Positions 38,190 through 54,737 of a stretch of 64,000 bases of DNA are shown here, in pieces; the stretch's first letter is position 1; each line of letters starts with the position of its first letter. The position numbers and the translations under genes were made by a program. The notes beneath the pieces were generated by a model. The model did not search any database, was not told where the DNA came from, and saw nothing but the letters and a program-made list of their open reading frames with translations. The DNA is from Tillus elongatus (taxonomy: Eukaryota > Arthropoda > Insecta > Coleoptera > Cleridae): the NCBI GenBank assembly GCA_964006375.1, contig OZ023269.1, forward strand, positions 125,530,223 to 125,594,222, in the 5' to 3' direction.

Positions 38190-39403
38190 AAACTATTCGT
38201 ATAAATCACAGTTTTGTAAAAGCTTTTTAGTAGTTTCTGGTTAACAGTTTAAAGTGAAAATGCAACACCAAATAACAACAATAAAATTAAAAGGTTTCTT
38301 TAAGTAATTCTAAAATTTGCAGTCAGCAATTTTTTCTATAAAGACACCAGCGCACACAGACAGAAAATATAAATATCACAGATAGAAGGTATTACTATTT
38401 ACAAGATGGCCATTCCAATAATGTCCTCTAATGTCCTGGTATAATTAATAGAGTTTGGAAGCTACGATGACATAAGAAGTGCTGCTTTAGACAGAGGGTC
38501 AGGTTGCGACAGGGGGACATCACCTTGAGACTATGATGATGATAACACTAGACTACTGTGTATTAAATGTAGTGGCCTGTAACAGATACCATGGCTTGCA
38601 TTGCTTGTTAGATTTAATATTATTTTGCAACCAGGATTTGTCAAACTAGTAACAAGACAAATCTGAAATAAATACTTAATTCTGTTTACTTCAAATCTTC
38701 AATAAACTAGTAGGATATAGCTTTCAGCAAGATGTCCTTTCTGTAATGGTCTGTACTTGATAGATATTTATATTATCTTTTATTTATAAAGGAAAATATC
38801 ATCGACGAACGTCGAAACATGTGTTCTTTAAACTTCCGGGGCTCAGAATAAGACAGTACAAATCGGTAGGATATTAAGAACCGTATGATTGTTATCGCAG
38901 CAGGCATATTTACATGCATATTGTTCTGATATTACTGATATTCTGATGCAGGATTTCTGCTGTCTTGTTATCTTATTGCTTAATGATAAGAAAACTAAGA
39001 AATTCCGGAAATAAAGGCACAAATTGAAGTTGCTTTGTTACTATATCTCGGATTCGGAACAATACTCATTTCCCTTGAGAATAATGTTTATAGAAACAGA
39101 AACCTATTCTTGGAGCGGTCGTGTATGTTGGCAATAAATAATATCTATGGAAACAAACACTGAAAGCGTAAACAGACATTACCAGGGGTGGACTTTGATT
39201 TGACTTTTTGAAAGTTTATCAAAAAGATTTACTGAATAGGTTTTATCTATTTATTTTATAATAATACTAGAAAGGTCAGTCTGTGATCTGGTAATGGAGC
39301 TTTCCGAAACAAACAGCTTCCTGTGCAATCAGTATGGCTTTGGACAACTTCGCCGCGATAGCAGTCGACCACTTAAATAAATAAAGTTACTGACAAAAAG
39401 TCT
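38190..39403. other. Mostly unrecognised; possible LINE 3' tail at 38440-38560
   Basis: At 38440-38560 one frame reads RQRVRLRQGDITLRL then a stop and a short ATGATGATGAT run, which resembles the 3' ends of some insect non-LTR elements; a similar tail is at 45360-45415. The rest is unclassified. Confidence 0.35.
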
Positions 39404-40075
39404 CGACGCAGAAAGTGCGTTATGGAAGTGAATTTACATGAAAATGTTCTTAAAAGCAAATATGACTCTTTAATGCAAGCAGGCATCAATTTGGTCACAT
39501 GTATAACCTATATAGTAGAAACAATGTACCATATTTTATCAAAATAACTTGTTTGAAAATGTACAAAAATTTTCCGAAAATAAACTTAAAACGTTTCCGA
39601 GAAAACTCGTTTCCTAGCTGACGAACCTTAGGTTAATAGCAAATTGAGTTATTTAATTTTGAAGCCTTTAATCAAAATTCGCTACCAAAACGCACTTACT
39701 GCGTCTCGATTTTTTTTACAAATATGCACCATATTTCGATGAAAAATAAAAAAACGCAATAAGGAATGATCAAAAAAAAATTATAGGTATCACCAATGAC
39801 TTATGGGCCATTCTGTGATTGTCAAAATAATTTTATAAGATGCAGCTCAAGACCCCCTTATAGGTAATGTACATTTTTTTTTCGTATCTTCCATAATAAC
39901 AATTATATTGAGTTCTACCGTAGAAATGCGTCACCCTGTATATATGTAAACAGAAAGTAAACCCGGACATCGACTCTAGTGGGCCTAGTTTACGCTCATT
40001 TGAAGAAATCTTTTCAGAATTCAAAAGCCGCGGTATCCTCATTAACGAATTTTTTGTACGAAAATCAGCTGAAAA
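39404..40075 (-). mobile_element. Complete H/GAC copy, subfamily B, unexpanded
   Basis: A MITE-like block with both GAC-ends occupies 39404-39708. Then, on the minus strand, come CAGGGTGACGCATTTCTACG at about 39921-39940, only ACATATATA at the microsatellite site, the GAGCGTAAACTAGG block, and the hairpin GCTGATTTTCGTAC near 40050-40070. Direct counterpart of 3357-4012. Confidence 0.7.
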
Positions 40076-40245
40076 TTATAGACCGTTAAACCATAAACCT
40101 AACTACTGCCAAACCATCAGAGAAAGGGTCTATTTGAAATAATTTTTTGGAAATATTTACTCTTTACACAATCCTATTTTTTTTCTTTAAATGCCTCTAA
40201 CTTTTTTGTCTTTAAATTACAGACCTAAATTTTGGCAAATTGTTC

Positions 40246-40335
<90 letters not shown>

Positions 40336-40440
40336 TAAAATTGAAACTGACACTGGATATGGGTTCTAGGGGGCCTAGTTCGCGCTCATTTGAAGAAATT
40401 TTTTCTAAACTCAAAAGTAGGAGTCTCCTCGTTAGTGATT
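40246..40440 (-). mobile_element. H/GAC H-end region with (TA)n, partial
   Basis: (TA)n at about 40248-40338 followed by the complement of the standard block (CCTAGTTCGCGCTCATTTG) and a damaged hairpin (CTCGTTAGTGATTCC). Confidence 0.65.
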
Positions 40441-40692
40441 CCCTAACTTAAATTCCCTAACCCAAGCACTTGTGAACCACTGGAAAAGTCTACGACTGTA
40501 TTAAATATAGAACGGTTTCACTAAGTTAGGGCGAGAACAAACAACCAGATATGCTATTCAAATTAAAGTAAGTCTTACAACTTTCATCTCCTCTTTATCA
40601 AATTATTTGTTATACAAAAACTCCCTAAAAATTCATCGGATTAACAACAATCTGATTATATAACTGTAAAGTGAAATGAGACTGAAAAAACT

Positions 40693-41004
40693 CTGGACGC
40701 AGCAAGTGCGTTATGATAGTGAATTTTCATAAAAATGTTTTTAATAACAAATATGTGTGTTTTTTTAAGAAAGCGGGCATCAAATTTGGTTACCAGTATA
40801 ACCTATATAGTAAAAACAATGTGCCATGTTTCATCAAAATAACTTTATTGTGTGAAAATGTACAAAAATTTCCAAAAGTAAACTTAAAGTGTTCCCGAAA
40901 AAACACGTTTCTTGGTCAACCTTATAGGTTAATAGCAAATTGAGCTGTTCAAATATGAAACATTTGATCAAAATTAGCTACCATAACGCACTTGCTGCGT
41001 CCAG
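40693..41004. mobile_element. H/GAC MITE-like block with inverted ends
   Basis: CTGGACGCAGCAAGTGCG at 40693 and its complement ending at 41004 enclose 312 bases. Preceded at 40450-40690 by the complement of the conserved tail that normally follows tRNA-like modules. Confidence 0.75.
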
Positions 41005-41009
41005 AATTT

Positions 41010-41570
41010 CTTTTCTTACAAACATGCATTATATTTCGATGGAAAATGCAAAAATGCAATAGCATAAGGCGTGTTTGATTAAAAAAAAAAAAGGAAATTT
41101 GTATCACCAACGACTTATGGGCCACCCTGTGATTGTAGAAATATTATTTTAAGATGTAGCTCAAGACACCCTATAATTAATATATACAAAAATTCTTCAT
41201 ATCTTATATAATAACGGATATATTGAGCTTTATTGATTTTTTACAAAAATTCGACAAAAATTATATATCATTAAACGATAAACTTTATAACTAAGGCTAC
41301 TGCCAAGCATCAGAGAAAGGGTCTATTTGAAATGAATCTTCTGGAAACATTTTAGTAAAATGAAGGACAATGACGGTTGAAACTAAGACTTCAGGGTTTG
41401 TAAAACATTCTTCTTGAGACATTTTATTTCTATAGCCCGTATTAGATTCAAGTTATTTGCCTAAATGTTGCCAATTTTGACATTTTAAATCGCCACTTTG
41501 ACGTTTTGAGGAAAACCCCAATTTATTTTTCTTTAAATGCCTATAACTTTTTTGCCTTTTGACCTACATA
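41010..41570 (-). repeat. Decayed H/GAC subfamily B sequence
   Basis: The segment ACCAACGACTTATGGGCCA and others match the subfamily B body at 39785-39900, and 41290-41400 matches 3235-3330 on the opposite strand. Ends not preserved. Confidence 0.5.
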
Positions 41571-41571
41571 G

Positions 41572-42146
<575 letters not shown>

Positions 42147-42162
42147 AAAAATTGATAATAAG

Positions 42163-42250
42163 TAAAGTCACTAACTAGAATTAGAACTTGTCATGTGGGA
42201 GTCGATCATATGATGTACAGGGACCTAGCCCACTGAGCTACGCACTACAT
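42163..42250 (-). other. tRNA-like module, second class
   Basis: Minus strand: box A TAGCTCAGTGG (exact consensus), box B AGTTCTAATTCTAG, then GTTAGTGACTTTAC. Closest relative is 19458-19546. Confidence 0.6.
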
Positions 42251-42749
42251 GCATTTACTAGCAGGTATATCCCATTGTTTAAGGTTTTACAATTTACACA
42301 AAACCAGTTTGATTTACAATGGATTTTTTGCTTATATTTTAACGAAGTCAAGGAAAATAACGACTTAGACACATATCTAGGAGCTTGTTAGTCATTTCTT
42401 GTAGTATTTTTCACTCACATTCTGATCAATGAATCTTGACGTTTTAACTTTCTTGAATTAGATTTAATTAATTAAACATTAAATTACCTCTAACTTTCTT
42501 GTCTTTCAAGATATAGATCTGTATTTTGGTACATAGGATACCCTTTATAACAGAAATCAGCGCACCAAATTGGGTTGCTCTTACTTTGTTATTTCCGGAG
42601 ATATAAATTTTGTTAGAAAGGAAACAACAAAATTTCCGGGAAAACCTGGGCCGATTTTTCCGACTAACGAACTCATCCAAGCCACTTGCAAAAGGAAGGT
42701 ATGTGCCAAGCTTGATTAAAATCGGACTATTATTCTTTGAAGTATCGGT

Positions 42750-42838
<89 letters not shown>

Positions 42839-43240
42839 TGAAGCTGACCCTGGATATGGGTTCTAGGGGGCCTAGTTCGCGGTCATTTGGAGAAATTTTT
42901 TCAAAAGTCGGGATCTCCTTATTAGTGAATTTTTTAACCGACTTGAAAAAAAGGGAGGTTCTTAATTCGCCTGTAATTTTTTTATGTGTGTTACTTCAGA
43001 ACTTTTTTCTAGGTGAACCGATTTTGATTATTCTTCTTTTATTTGAAAGCTGGTTCTTCTCGTGTGGTCCCATATAAATGTGGTCAAGATCTGACCAGTA
43101 GTTTTTGAGTTATCCTTAATAATGCGTATTTAATTGACTTAGACTACATTGATGATGTTCTTGTGTGTTACCTCAGAACTTTTTTCTAGGTAAACCGATT
43201 TTGATGATTCTTTTTTTTTTAGAAAATTCACTAAAAATGG
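42251..43240 (-). mobile_element. Older H/GAC copy, H-end split by another repeat
   Basis: Minus-strand continuation from the tRNA-like module: unit at about 42490-42750, (TA)n about 42754-42835, standard block, then H-end AGTGAATTTTTT at 42923. The partner strand of that hairpin, AGAAAATTCACTAAAAA, is found only at 43219-43235. The hairpin loop contains the repeat at 42936-43216. Confidence 0.65.
42936..43216. mobile_element. AACCGACTTG repeat inserted in an H-end hairpin loop
   Basis: Begins AACCGACTTGAAAAAAAGGG and ends in a T-run before AGAAAATTCACT. Two internal blocks match each other: CAGAACTTTTTTCTAGGTGA and CAGAACTTTTTTCTAGGTAA, at about 42986 and 43165. A related segment in reverse orientation is near 57770-57830 (TTTTTGAAGTCGGTTC). 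Class unknown. Confidence 0.55.
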
Positions 43241-44264
43241 TCCGATTTTCCTGGCGAAAGAACCATTTCAAGTTATTTACCCACCTACTGTTTGAAACAA
43301 CTGTTTTTGCCTGGTTCACTTCTCCTCTTCCTGTAAGATGCTGTAGAACGTCTGGAAACTTTTGTTTGTTGGTAAGTGACTTGATTTTATTGACGTATGA
43401 CATTATTATTGGAATTAAACACACTAATTTAGACTTGCACAACCTCTACAATGCTGTTGTGATGGAACAATTATCCTTTATGAATCAGTGTGACTGTAGG
43501 GTGAAACATACTTAATAGTGAATTTGAAAGGTTAATACTACTTTATAGTAGCCAGAAATAGTAAAATTTACCTCTTCAGCTGGCAGAAATGTGACCGTCA
43601 TCAGAATATATCACCATGAAGTTCCACAATTATTAGGGGTAATATGAAGAGGCCGGCAATGCCACGGCAACTCTTAATGCTACTTGGAAGTTGGTGCAAC
43701 TTCGGTCTAGCAATTTAGTAACAAGATAGTTTTGGCTACTGTTGTTTTCTACCTTCGAGTTCCCAGAAGTTTTGAGTCGTTCTAGAGTAACGCTGACGTC
43801 CCTAATACCTTGAAAGCAACTAAGAAGTTGAGTAACTCTAAAGTAGTTGTTGGGGCAGAAAGAGCTTGTTTTCTTACCCCAATGTTTTGCAGATGGATTG
43901 ATCCCACCCTCGCTAACTAGTCGGCTTTGCTAATTAGCGTTGTAGAAGAAGAATATGTTAAAGATGTGGACTGTATTTATAACTCTAGGTGCACTGGATT
44001 CCAAAGATTTCAATAATACACTTTTTTATATTTATATATATATATATATATATTGTATTGTTACTATATACACTTTGAACTTAACATTTATTTACAATTT
44101 GCGGTTTTACACTTGATTTAATGGGTTATTCAGGAGATTTCACAATCTTATTAGCCACTTGCCATTGCATTTAGCTGCGCGTATACTTTATAATTTCAAA
44201 GAAAACACAGACTTTTCACCGTAACACTGTACGAACGGAATTTCTGTAGGAAGATTAGAGCTTG
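43241..44264. other. No recognised feature
   Basis: About 1 kb without a recognised repeat or coding segment, apart from a short (TA)n at 44034-44054. Frames at 43165-43515 show no motif. Confidence 0.35.
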
Positions 44265-44540
44265 AACTGAAGTGGCGTAATGACACTAGCGATGTTTAGG
44301 TAGAAGATCGGGATCTTAGAAGTCCCAAAAAGCGATGAAGATGAGATTCGTTGTAGAACGGCACTGTAGAATTGAACTGGCTTAAACACACGAGCGATGT
44401 TTAAGTGGAAGGTTTGGAACTCAGGGTTCCAAGGAGCGAAAAAGATGAGATCTGGCGTCGAACTCACTTAAACACACGAGCGGTGTTTAAGTAGAAAATT
44501 GGGAACTCGGAGTCCCAAGAATTTAAGATGAGGAGATCGA
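44265..44540. repeat. Degenerate minisatellite, three units of about 85-105 bp
   Basis: The anchor CGATGTTTAGG / CGATGTTTAAG / CGGTGTTTAAG recurs at 44289, 44394 and 44480, each followed by GTAGAA or GTGGAA and a segment such as GGGAACTCGGAGTCCC. The two minus-strand frames across it repeat the peptide pattern FHLNIA / FYLNIA. Confidence 0.7.
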
Positions 44541-45474
44541 ACGTAGAACTGACTTGTACCTTGCGAAAAGCTTGCTTTTATCGAGCTTTCGCGTAACGCT
44601 AGGTGACGTAGTTGACATAACATAATGTCAGTAATATAAAATGGCAAACTAGGTAGAAGCATTATTTCTAGTGAAGAAAATCCACTGGGTGCATCTAAAG
44701 AATACGTCAAAGACAGCTCAAGCTATTAACAATGATGAACCTAACGGTATATAAGTATTCTTTATTGTTAATCCGTAAACCTAATGCGATACAGACGTCT
44801 AGAGGATAAAGATTACCAGCAAATTGGAAAAGATTGTGAAATCCAGAGATAAATAATTCCAGGTAGAAACTTAAAGGATATTGCAAATGAATGAAAGTAA
44901 AGAGACAGGGGAGTACCAATGATGTTTCTCCAACATTTGTAAGTGGTGAATATTACGCAATGTGTCGCTGCTGATGTCTAATATAAAATTATTTTCACCA
45001 CAAAGTCTTAGAATTAGTAGCGATTACGTAATAACTACCTATTTCAAGTTCCGATCTTAGTTGCCGTCACTTTGGTGCTAGTTGAGAACATCGCATGGAC
45101 TCTTGAAAGAAATGTAAATTATCTTCTTCTGGAGGACTGCTCTTACACGGTAGAAAACTGCAATTTGCAACTAACAGTGGTTATTAATTGTTGTTGCACG
45201 TACTTGTTAAACGGGTTCCATGCTAATTACATATGTAGAGAACAAGCACTTGTGAAGCCAGAGAAGAAGTCTCTATATCAAGAGAAAACCTCCTGAAAAA
45301 CCTGGTGCAGTTGATGGAGGGCGCAAGCTACAAGAAAAGGAAGAGAGCCGATGTAATATGAGAGTCATGGTTGCGACGGCAAGGCGACTTTGCCTTTAGA
45401 TTGAGATGATGATGCTAAACGTCCTATATCAAGCGAAAATTAGCATCTTTCAGATAACTATCACATTACTTTCC
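44541..45474. other. Mostly unrecognised; possible LINE 3' tail at 45360-45415
   Basis: GGTTGCGACGGCAAGGCGAC then TTGAGATGATGATG near 45370-45412 resembles the tail at 38500-38545. Otherwise unclassified. The 74-codon frame at 45072-45296 has no motif. Confidence 0.35.
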
Positions 45475-45872
45475 TAATTAGCAAAGTTTCTTCTAACAAG
45501 TTCCTAGAAAATAAACTTATAAAACTGTATGTATTCAGGTATTGTTTCAGGTATTGTTTTCACAATTGATAGCTTTCGTTGACTTGTCTTTGGAATCCTA
45601 GAGTTGACTTAAATTATTCTGTATTCAATTTCTGCTAGTAAATAGTAGTAAAAACTGCAACATTGTTGACAGAAAATACTGAGTATCTAGTTTCTCTGCC
45701 AAAATTGATAACTTGCAAGTCCACTTCTAGTTTGTGCAAACTGCTTGTTTCTCATAGAATGCGACACATTCAGCTCCTTTTGAAACCATTGTTGTCAGAG
45801 TTTCAGAAATCTCCTCGAAATGATTAAACTTTAAATTTACGCAAAACTAACTTTCTTTTTTTATATTTCAAC

Positions 45873-46888
45873 AACACACCACGAGGACTTACAGCCTAAA
45901 TACTATCATACTGTGGGTGGCGACAAGGAGGAAAGAGGCAACTTGTTAATTCTGGACTTGAAGGTTTGGAGGTTCGGAGGAGAAGGAAAAACATGCGCCG
46001 GCAAGGAATTCCACAACTTGGAAGTCCTCGGGACAAAAGAGCGGGCATAACAAGATGTTCTATGTCTGGCGACCTGGACAGTAAAAGGGTGCATTCGCTC
46101 TGTTCCCCTGGTAGATCTGTTGGGGGCAGCAGGTGGAGGAACTATGGAAGAAAGCTCCTCTGAGCAGTGCCCATGCAGATATCTATAAAAGAGAGAGAGA
46201 GGTCACCAACGGGACGTCGGTGGGCAAGGGATGGCAGCCTTTGGGTGAGGGTAGAGTCACAGGTGAAATGTATAGCTCTCTTCTGAATGGAGTCCAGGAT
46301 AGCGAGTGTAGAAGGGGCAGCGGCACCCCAGATGTGGGACCAGAATTCGAGGTTTGGCCTTACTTGTGAAGTATATAAGGTATAGAGATTAGCTGGTAAA
46401 AAGTATTTTCGAGCCCGGAAGAGGAAACCTAATTTCTTAGCAGCCGCTTCTGCAATTGATGTGACCTGTTGGTGCCAATTGAGATTTCGATCCATAGAAA
46501 AGCCAACAAGTGAAAAGGACTGATTGCTTTGAATAACGTGGTTGTTCATTGTGATGGATCTAGGGCTGGTGTATCTCTTATGAGATAGAAAGTCAGACTG
46601 AGATTTGGCAGAGTTGAATTGTACAAGATTTCTACTTCCTCAGTCTAATATTTTTTGGAGATCCACAGAGACAGAACCCTCCATGAGTTTGCCATCCTCA
46701 TCTAATTGGGCTAAAGAGACAGGCTTAGAATATTGTATATTTGAGTGGGGGTTGCTTTCGTCCGCGTAACTGTGAACTGGGTTGAATATGCTAGAAAGGA
46801 GGTCATCGATGTGGAGAAGAAACAAAGTAGGGGCAAAAGCTGTACCTTGAGGGAATCCTGCATTAATTGCATACAATTTAGAGGAATG
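45873..46888 (-). pseudogene. Jockey-like LINE fragment in duplication copy 1
   Basis: Minus-strand frames encode an RT palm region starting NAGFPQGTAFAPTLFLLHID with YADE where YADD is expected, then the thumb and C-terminal region (LAILDSIQKRAIHF, SKLWNSLPAHVF). It ends with a variant of the common 3' block (GGACTTACAGCC, complement). 5' truncated at about 46888. Inactive. Confidence 0.85.
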
Positions 46889-47302
46889 CCTGTAATTTAA
46901 TGAACACTAATGAATAACAAGGCGAATTATATTTAGGTAAAATATGTTACGAACAAAAAAATTACTTACCAAAAATTTTACCTGCTTTAAAAAATATCAT
47001 ATATAAAATAAACTTTAACCAGGTTGATAGAATTAAAATTAGAAAGAGTTGATCATATTTGGTTAATATGGTACATCTGTGGAAGTAAATTATTAATAAA
47101 AATTTGTAATTAAAAGCAAAAAAAAAATTTTAATCAACAGACCGTTTTACTGCGGCAATATAGACATCGCACAGCATCATGTTTTACTATACCTGGTGTC
47201 ACAGTTATTTTTCTTATGGTATTTCTACTTATTTAAAACCAAAATATTACTTAGCAATTTCTTACTAGTGTATCTAATTTACATAATATAAAGCATTTTC
47301 CT

Positions 47303-47422
47303 TTTAGTGAATTTTCTTTAAAAAATTGACCAATGAGGAGATCTCGACTTTTAAATTTTGAAAATAATTCTTTAAACGAGCGCGAACTAGACCCCCTAGA
47401 AAACATATCCGCGGTCAGTTGC

Positions 47423-47491
<69 letters not shown>
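47303..47491 (+). mobile_element. H/GAC H-end truncated by the duplication junction
   Basis: H-end AGTGAATTTTCTTTAAAAAA at 47308, the block GAGCGCGAACTAGACC, then (TA)n that runs into the duplication junction. The rest of the element is present only in copy 2 (49299-50955). Confidence 0.75.
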
Positions 47492-50955
<3,464 letters not shown>

Positions 50956-51469
50956 TTTTTAAATTATGATTGATTTTAGTTCCAGCTCCTTAAGTAAATT
51001 TACCTCTCTTGTGTTATTTCACTTATATTCACGAAATTCGGTGGCTGAAAATATCTGGCAACACCGAAGACAATTGTTTTTAGGAATGCTTATTTTATGT
51101 TCCCGTCAGTTTGTTTATCTCTCTTTTAGGTTTTGTTTTCTTCTAACGTCCTTATGTTTATGTTATTTTCGTATCAGCGACGGCTTGTTTATCGTATTTC
51201 CTATCTTATATGCCGTCTTCGCTTGGGTCCTAATTAGAACAGAAATATCTTCAGCTATGAAAGACTATACACAAACAATGGATAATGCCTGCAGTGTCAT
51301 ACCCAAGACGTATTTATCTTTAGACATCTGTAAATGTTAACCCACCTGTTTGTCTCGCTTAATAGCTTCAGTTTTGTCTCTTATTTCTGCAAGCACATTC
51401 TTATCACTACTTGATATTTGCATAGTACTCGTTTTAATTTTCCTCGTCTCTGGTTAAATGTAAAAAAGT
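50956..51469. other. No recognised feature; one 124-codon frame
   Basis: A plus-strand frame at 50966-51340 is hydrophobic in its middle (FCFLLTSLCLCYF) and could look like a membrane segment, but has no start context, splice signals or recognisable family. I treat it as chance. Confidence 0.3.
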
Positions 51470-52182
<713 letters not shown>

Positions 52183-52187
52183 AAAGT

Positions 52188-52291
52188 CTGGACGCAGCAA
52201 GTGCGCAATTTTCATAAAAATGATTTTAATAGCAAATATGTGTTTTTTTTAAGAAAGCAGGCATCAAATTTGGCTACCAGTAAAACCTATA
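52188..52291 (+). mobile_element. GAC-end/MITE left part, host of the DD41D insertion
   Basis: CTGGACGCAGCAAGTGCG followed by the MITE-like interior up to ACCAGTAAAACCTATA, where the DD41D element begins. Other copies continue AACCTATATAGTAGAAAC, so the insertion is at a TA. Confidence 0.75.
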
Positions 52292-52814
52292 CAGGGTGTT
52301 TCAAAAATGATGGTCTCTGTTATAGGTGCACATTCAGCACAAAAAAATAAGACTATTTTTTCATATAAACATGAGTCCGCAAATGCTTGGTTTTTTAATT
52401 ACAGCGTGTTATTTGTTTTTGTCAGTTTTTCACGAATAAGCCTGAATCAAATTAAAAATTTGGCGTGAAAGTTGGCATGCGGGGGTTTTTGAGGGCAAGA
52501 AATTTAAATATGTTATTGTTAATAACACCGCTGGTAGAGGGCGCCACCTGTAAGGCTATGAAAGCATTCAATTGGCTATAATTTTTTGACACCCAGATAT
52601 CGACCTACCGTATAGCTACATTGCAGCCCTTATCAATTCTAAGCAAAAAACGTATATTTGATCCAAATCTCTCAGACACACCATTTTCGAGATATTTCAA
52701 TTTTTGTTTTTCGATGTCTCTCAAAAATTAATTTTTCTCAAGTAATTAATTGTATTGTCTGCAAATTTTAACCACAAATAAAAATGTCTATAACATTTTA
52801 TGATACCTGACTAC

Positions 52815-53678
52815 AATAAATGTTCAAAATGGCCACCTTCCACTTCAATACAGTTTCGTATTCTGCGGAGCATACAACGTCGTACTCTGTAAAATATTTC
52901 TGGTGTATTTCTAATTTGTTCGCATCCAAGTACAGTTCTTTGCTGCAGATCATCAACATTTTCAACATTTGCTTCATAAACAATACTTTTGAGATGCCCC
53001 CATAAATAAAAGTCCATAGGAATTAAATCAGGGGATCAAGCCGGCCATGGCTCAGGTCCACCGCGTCCGATCCATCTGCGTCCAAAAGTATTGCTTAGGT
53101 AATTTCTCACATTTAGGGCGAAATGTGGGGAAGCTCCGTCATGTATAAACTACAGGTTATGTCTTATGTCAAGAGGTACATTTTCCAATAACCTATTTAG
53201 TTGGTTTTTCAAGAATTCAAGATAAGCTGTAGCATTAAGTCTGTAAGGTAAAAAAATTGGTCCTAAAAACTACACCCTACAATTCCAGCCAATACATTTA
53301 AGGAAAATTGCTGTTGTGATGCCTTTCAAAAACTGCGTGGGGATTTTCGTCAGCCTAAATATGGCTGTTACGAAAATTGACGATCCCAACAAGTTCTCTA
53401 CATTATCATGTTGAAGAAACCATTGGCAAAATTGTGGGCGATGTATAAAATCTCTTTCAGGCGATAGTGCCTGCACACGTTGGATGTAATATGGACGCAA
53501 GTGTTGCTCGTGAAGAACTCGCCATATCGTTGCACTGGGTACTCCCAGATGATTGGCCATTTCCCTAGTACTTATTTTTGGATTTTGTTCAATTTCATCC
53601 AGAACAGCCTCTTCAAAATCAGGATTTCGTGCACCTCGTGGTCTGCCTCGATCAGCAGTAACTTTATTAAGGGTACCT

Positions 53679-53755
<77 letters not shown>

Positions 53756-53962
53756 GAAAGAGACAGATCGATGTTCTAGATAATGTAAGTATGTGCCTGT
53801 TTCTCGCAGACGGATGTCAATCCGTTGAAACATCCTTCTGTCTAGAATTCTCCGATTTGGGAAAGCTTCTTCATACAGTCGTTTTGCCTCATAACAGTTA
53901 CCAAACGCCCGTGAATACATAACATGCATGTCTGTTAGTTCATTGTTGGTAAAGACTTCCAT
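52815..53962 (-). pseudogene. Tc1/mariner-superfamily transposase, DD41D type, inactivated
   Basis: Start MEVFTNNELTDMHVMYSRAF, with a first helix-turn-helix region ending QRIDIRLRETGTYLH. Then comes a run encoded by inserted (TA)n, then GRPRGARNPDFEEAVLDEI and a second helix-turn-helix with WRVLHEQHLRPYYIQRVQAL. The block holding the first catalytic Asp is lost after SSIF. After a frameshift come the second Asp (IHDGASPHFALNV, codon at 53138-53140) and third Asp (SPDLIPMDFYLWGHLKS, codon at 53012-53014), with 41 codons between them, which defines the DD41D group. An in-frame TGA lies at 53036-53038 where Arg or Pro is usual. The C-terminus EVEGGHFEHLL is complete. Confidence 0.85.
53684..53753. 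repeat. (TA)n inside the DD41D transposase gene
   Basis: About 34 TA units that interrupt the transposase between its first helix-turn-helix and the GRPRG linker. The tract length keeps the reading frame, adding an Ile-Tyr run of about 24 residues. Confidence 0.9.
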
Positions 53963-54653
53963 ATTTAATTAGTAAAATTACGGACAATACAATTAATTAT
54001 TTAAAAATAGTGAGTAGTCTCAAACGTAAAGTCAAATGTAATATATGTCACGACGAAAACGCAAAAGTCAAGTCCCGTAACGATGGAAACCACTTTGTTA
54101 AATGGTTTGTTCAAAGTTTGTTATCATGGCTTTTTATTTTATCTTCATGATTGTGTCTTGTCAGTTATTTTTTCTGGTAAGATTTTAATTTTTAACTGGA
54201 GAATAAGAAAATCAAGTTTATACATACTGATAGCAATTAAAAGGTGAAAAATGTATTCCTATGATTTGTCGCCGACATACAAAAATTGAAATATCTCGAA
54301 AATGGTGTGTCTGAGAGATTTAAATCAAGTATATATTTTTTGCTTAAAATTGATAAGCGCTGCAAGGTAGTTATACGGTAGGTCGATATTACTGGGTGTC
54401 AACAAATTATAGCCAATTGAATGCAAGCGATGTCATAGGTGGCGCCCACTGCCAGCAGTGTTATTAACAATAACATATTTACATTTCTTGCCCTCTAAAA
54501 CCCCCATATGCCAATTTTCGCGCCAAAATTTTAATTTGACTTGGACTTATTCGTGAAAAACGGACAAAAACAAATAATTTTAACACGCTACATTTAAAAA
54601 ATTAAGAATTTGCGGACCCATGTTTATATGAAAACATAGTCTTAGTTTTTGTG

Positions 54654-54654
<1 letters not shown>

Positions 54655-54737
<83 letters not shown>

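Larger units (their letters stand above)
45475..47491. repeat. 2-kb tandem duplication, copy 1
   Basis: Starts TAATTAGCAAAG and ends in the (TA)n tract 47428-47491. The next base starts copy 2 with the same TAATTAGCAAAG. By eye the copies differ by about four substitutions, one A-run length change, and a 21-base deletion in copy 2. The unit contains a jockey-like LINE fragment and an H/GAC H-end. Confidence 0.9.
52292..54655 (-). mobile_element. Tc1/mariner-type element with about 400-bp inverted repeats
   Basis: Left end CAGGGTGTTTCAAAAATGAT at 52292 after a TA. The left arm (52292 to about 52707) is matched, inverted, by the right arm (about 54276-54655). Landmarks include TTTGCGGAC, GAGGGCAAG, AGGGCGCC and ACACACCATTTTCGAG in one arm and their complements in the other. 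The outer 45 or so bases of the right arm are missing and replaced by (TA)n from 54655. The transposase is on the minus strand between the arms. Confidence 0.85.

Noticed and set aside
38790..38830. ATCGACGAACGTCGAAAC as a second hammerhead ribozyme
   Set aside because: The GAAAC and a stem II-like hairpin are present, but the CTGATGA core and pairing stems are missing.
43165..43515. Possible host exon with a GGTAAGT donor at about 43370
   Set aside because: No acceptor, partner exon or recognisable protein; the frame begins inside repeats.
50966..51340. 124-codon hydrophobic plus-strand frame as a possible membrane protein
   Set aside because: No start context, family resemblance, splice signals or conserved neighbour. 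AT-rich sequence readily gives Leu/Phe/Ile-rich frames.
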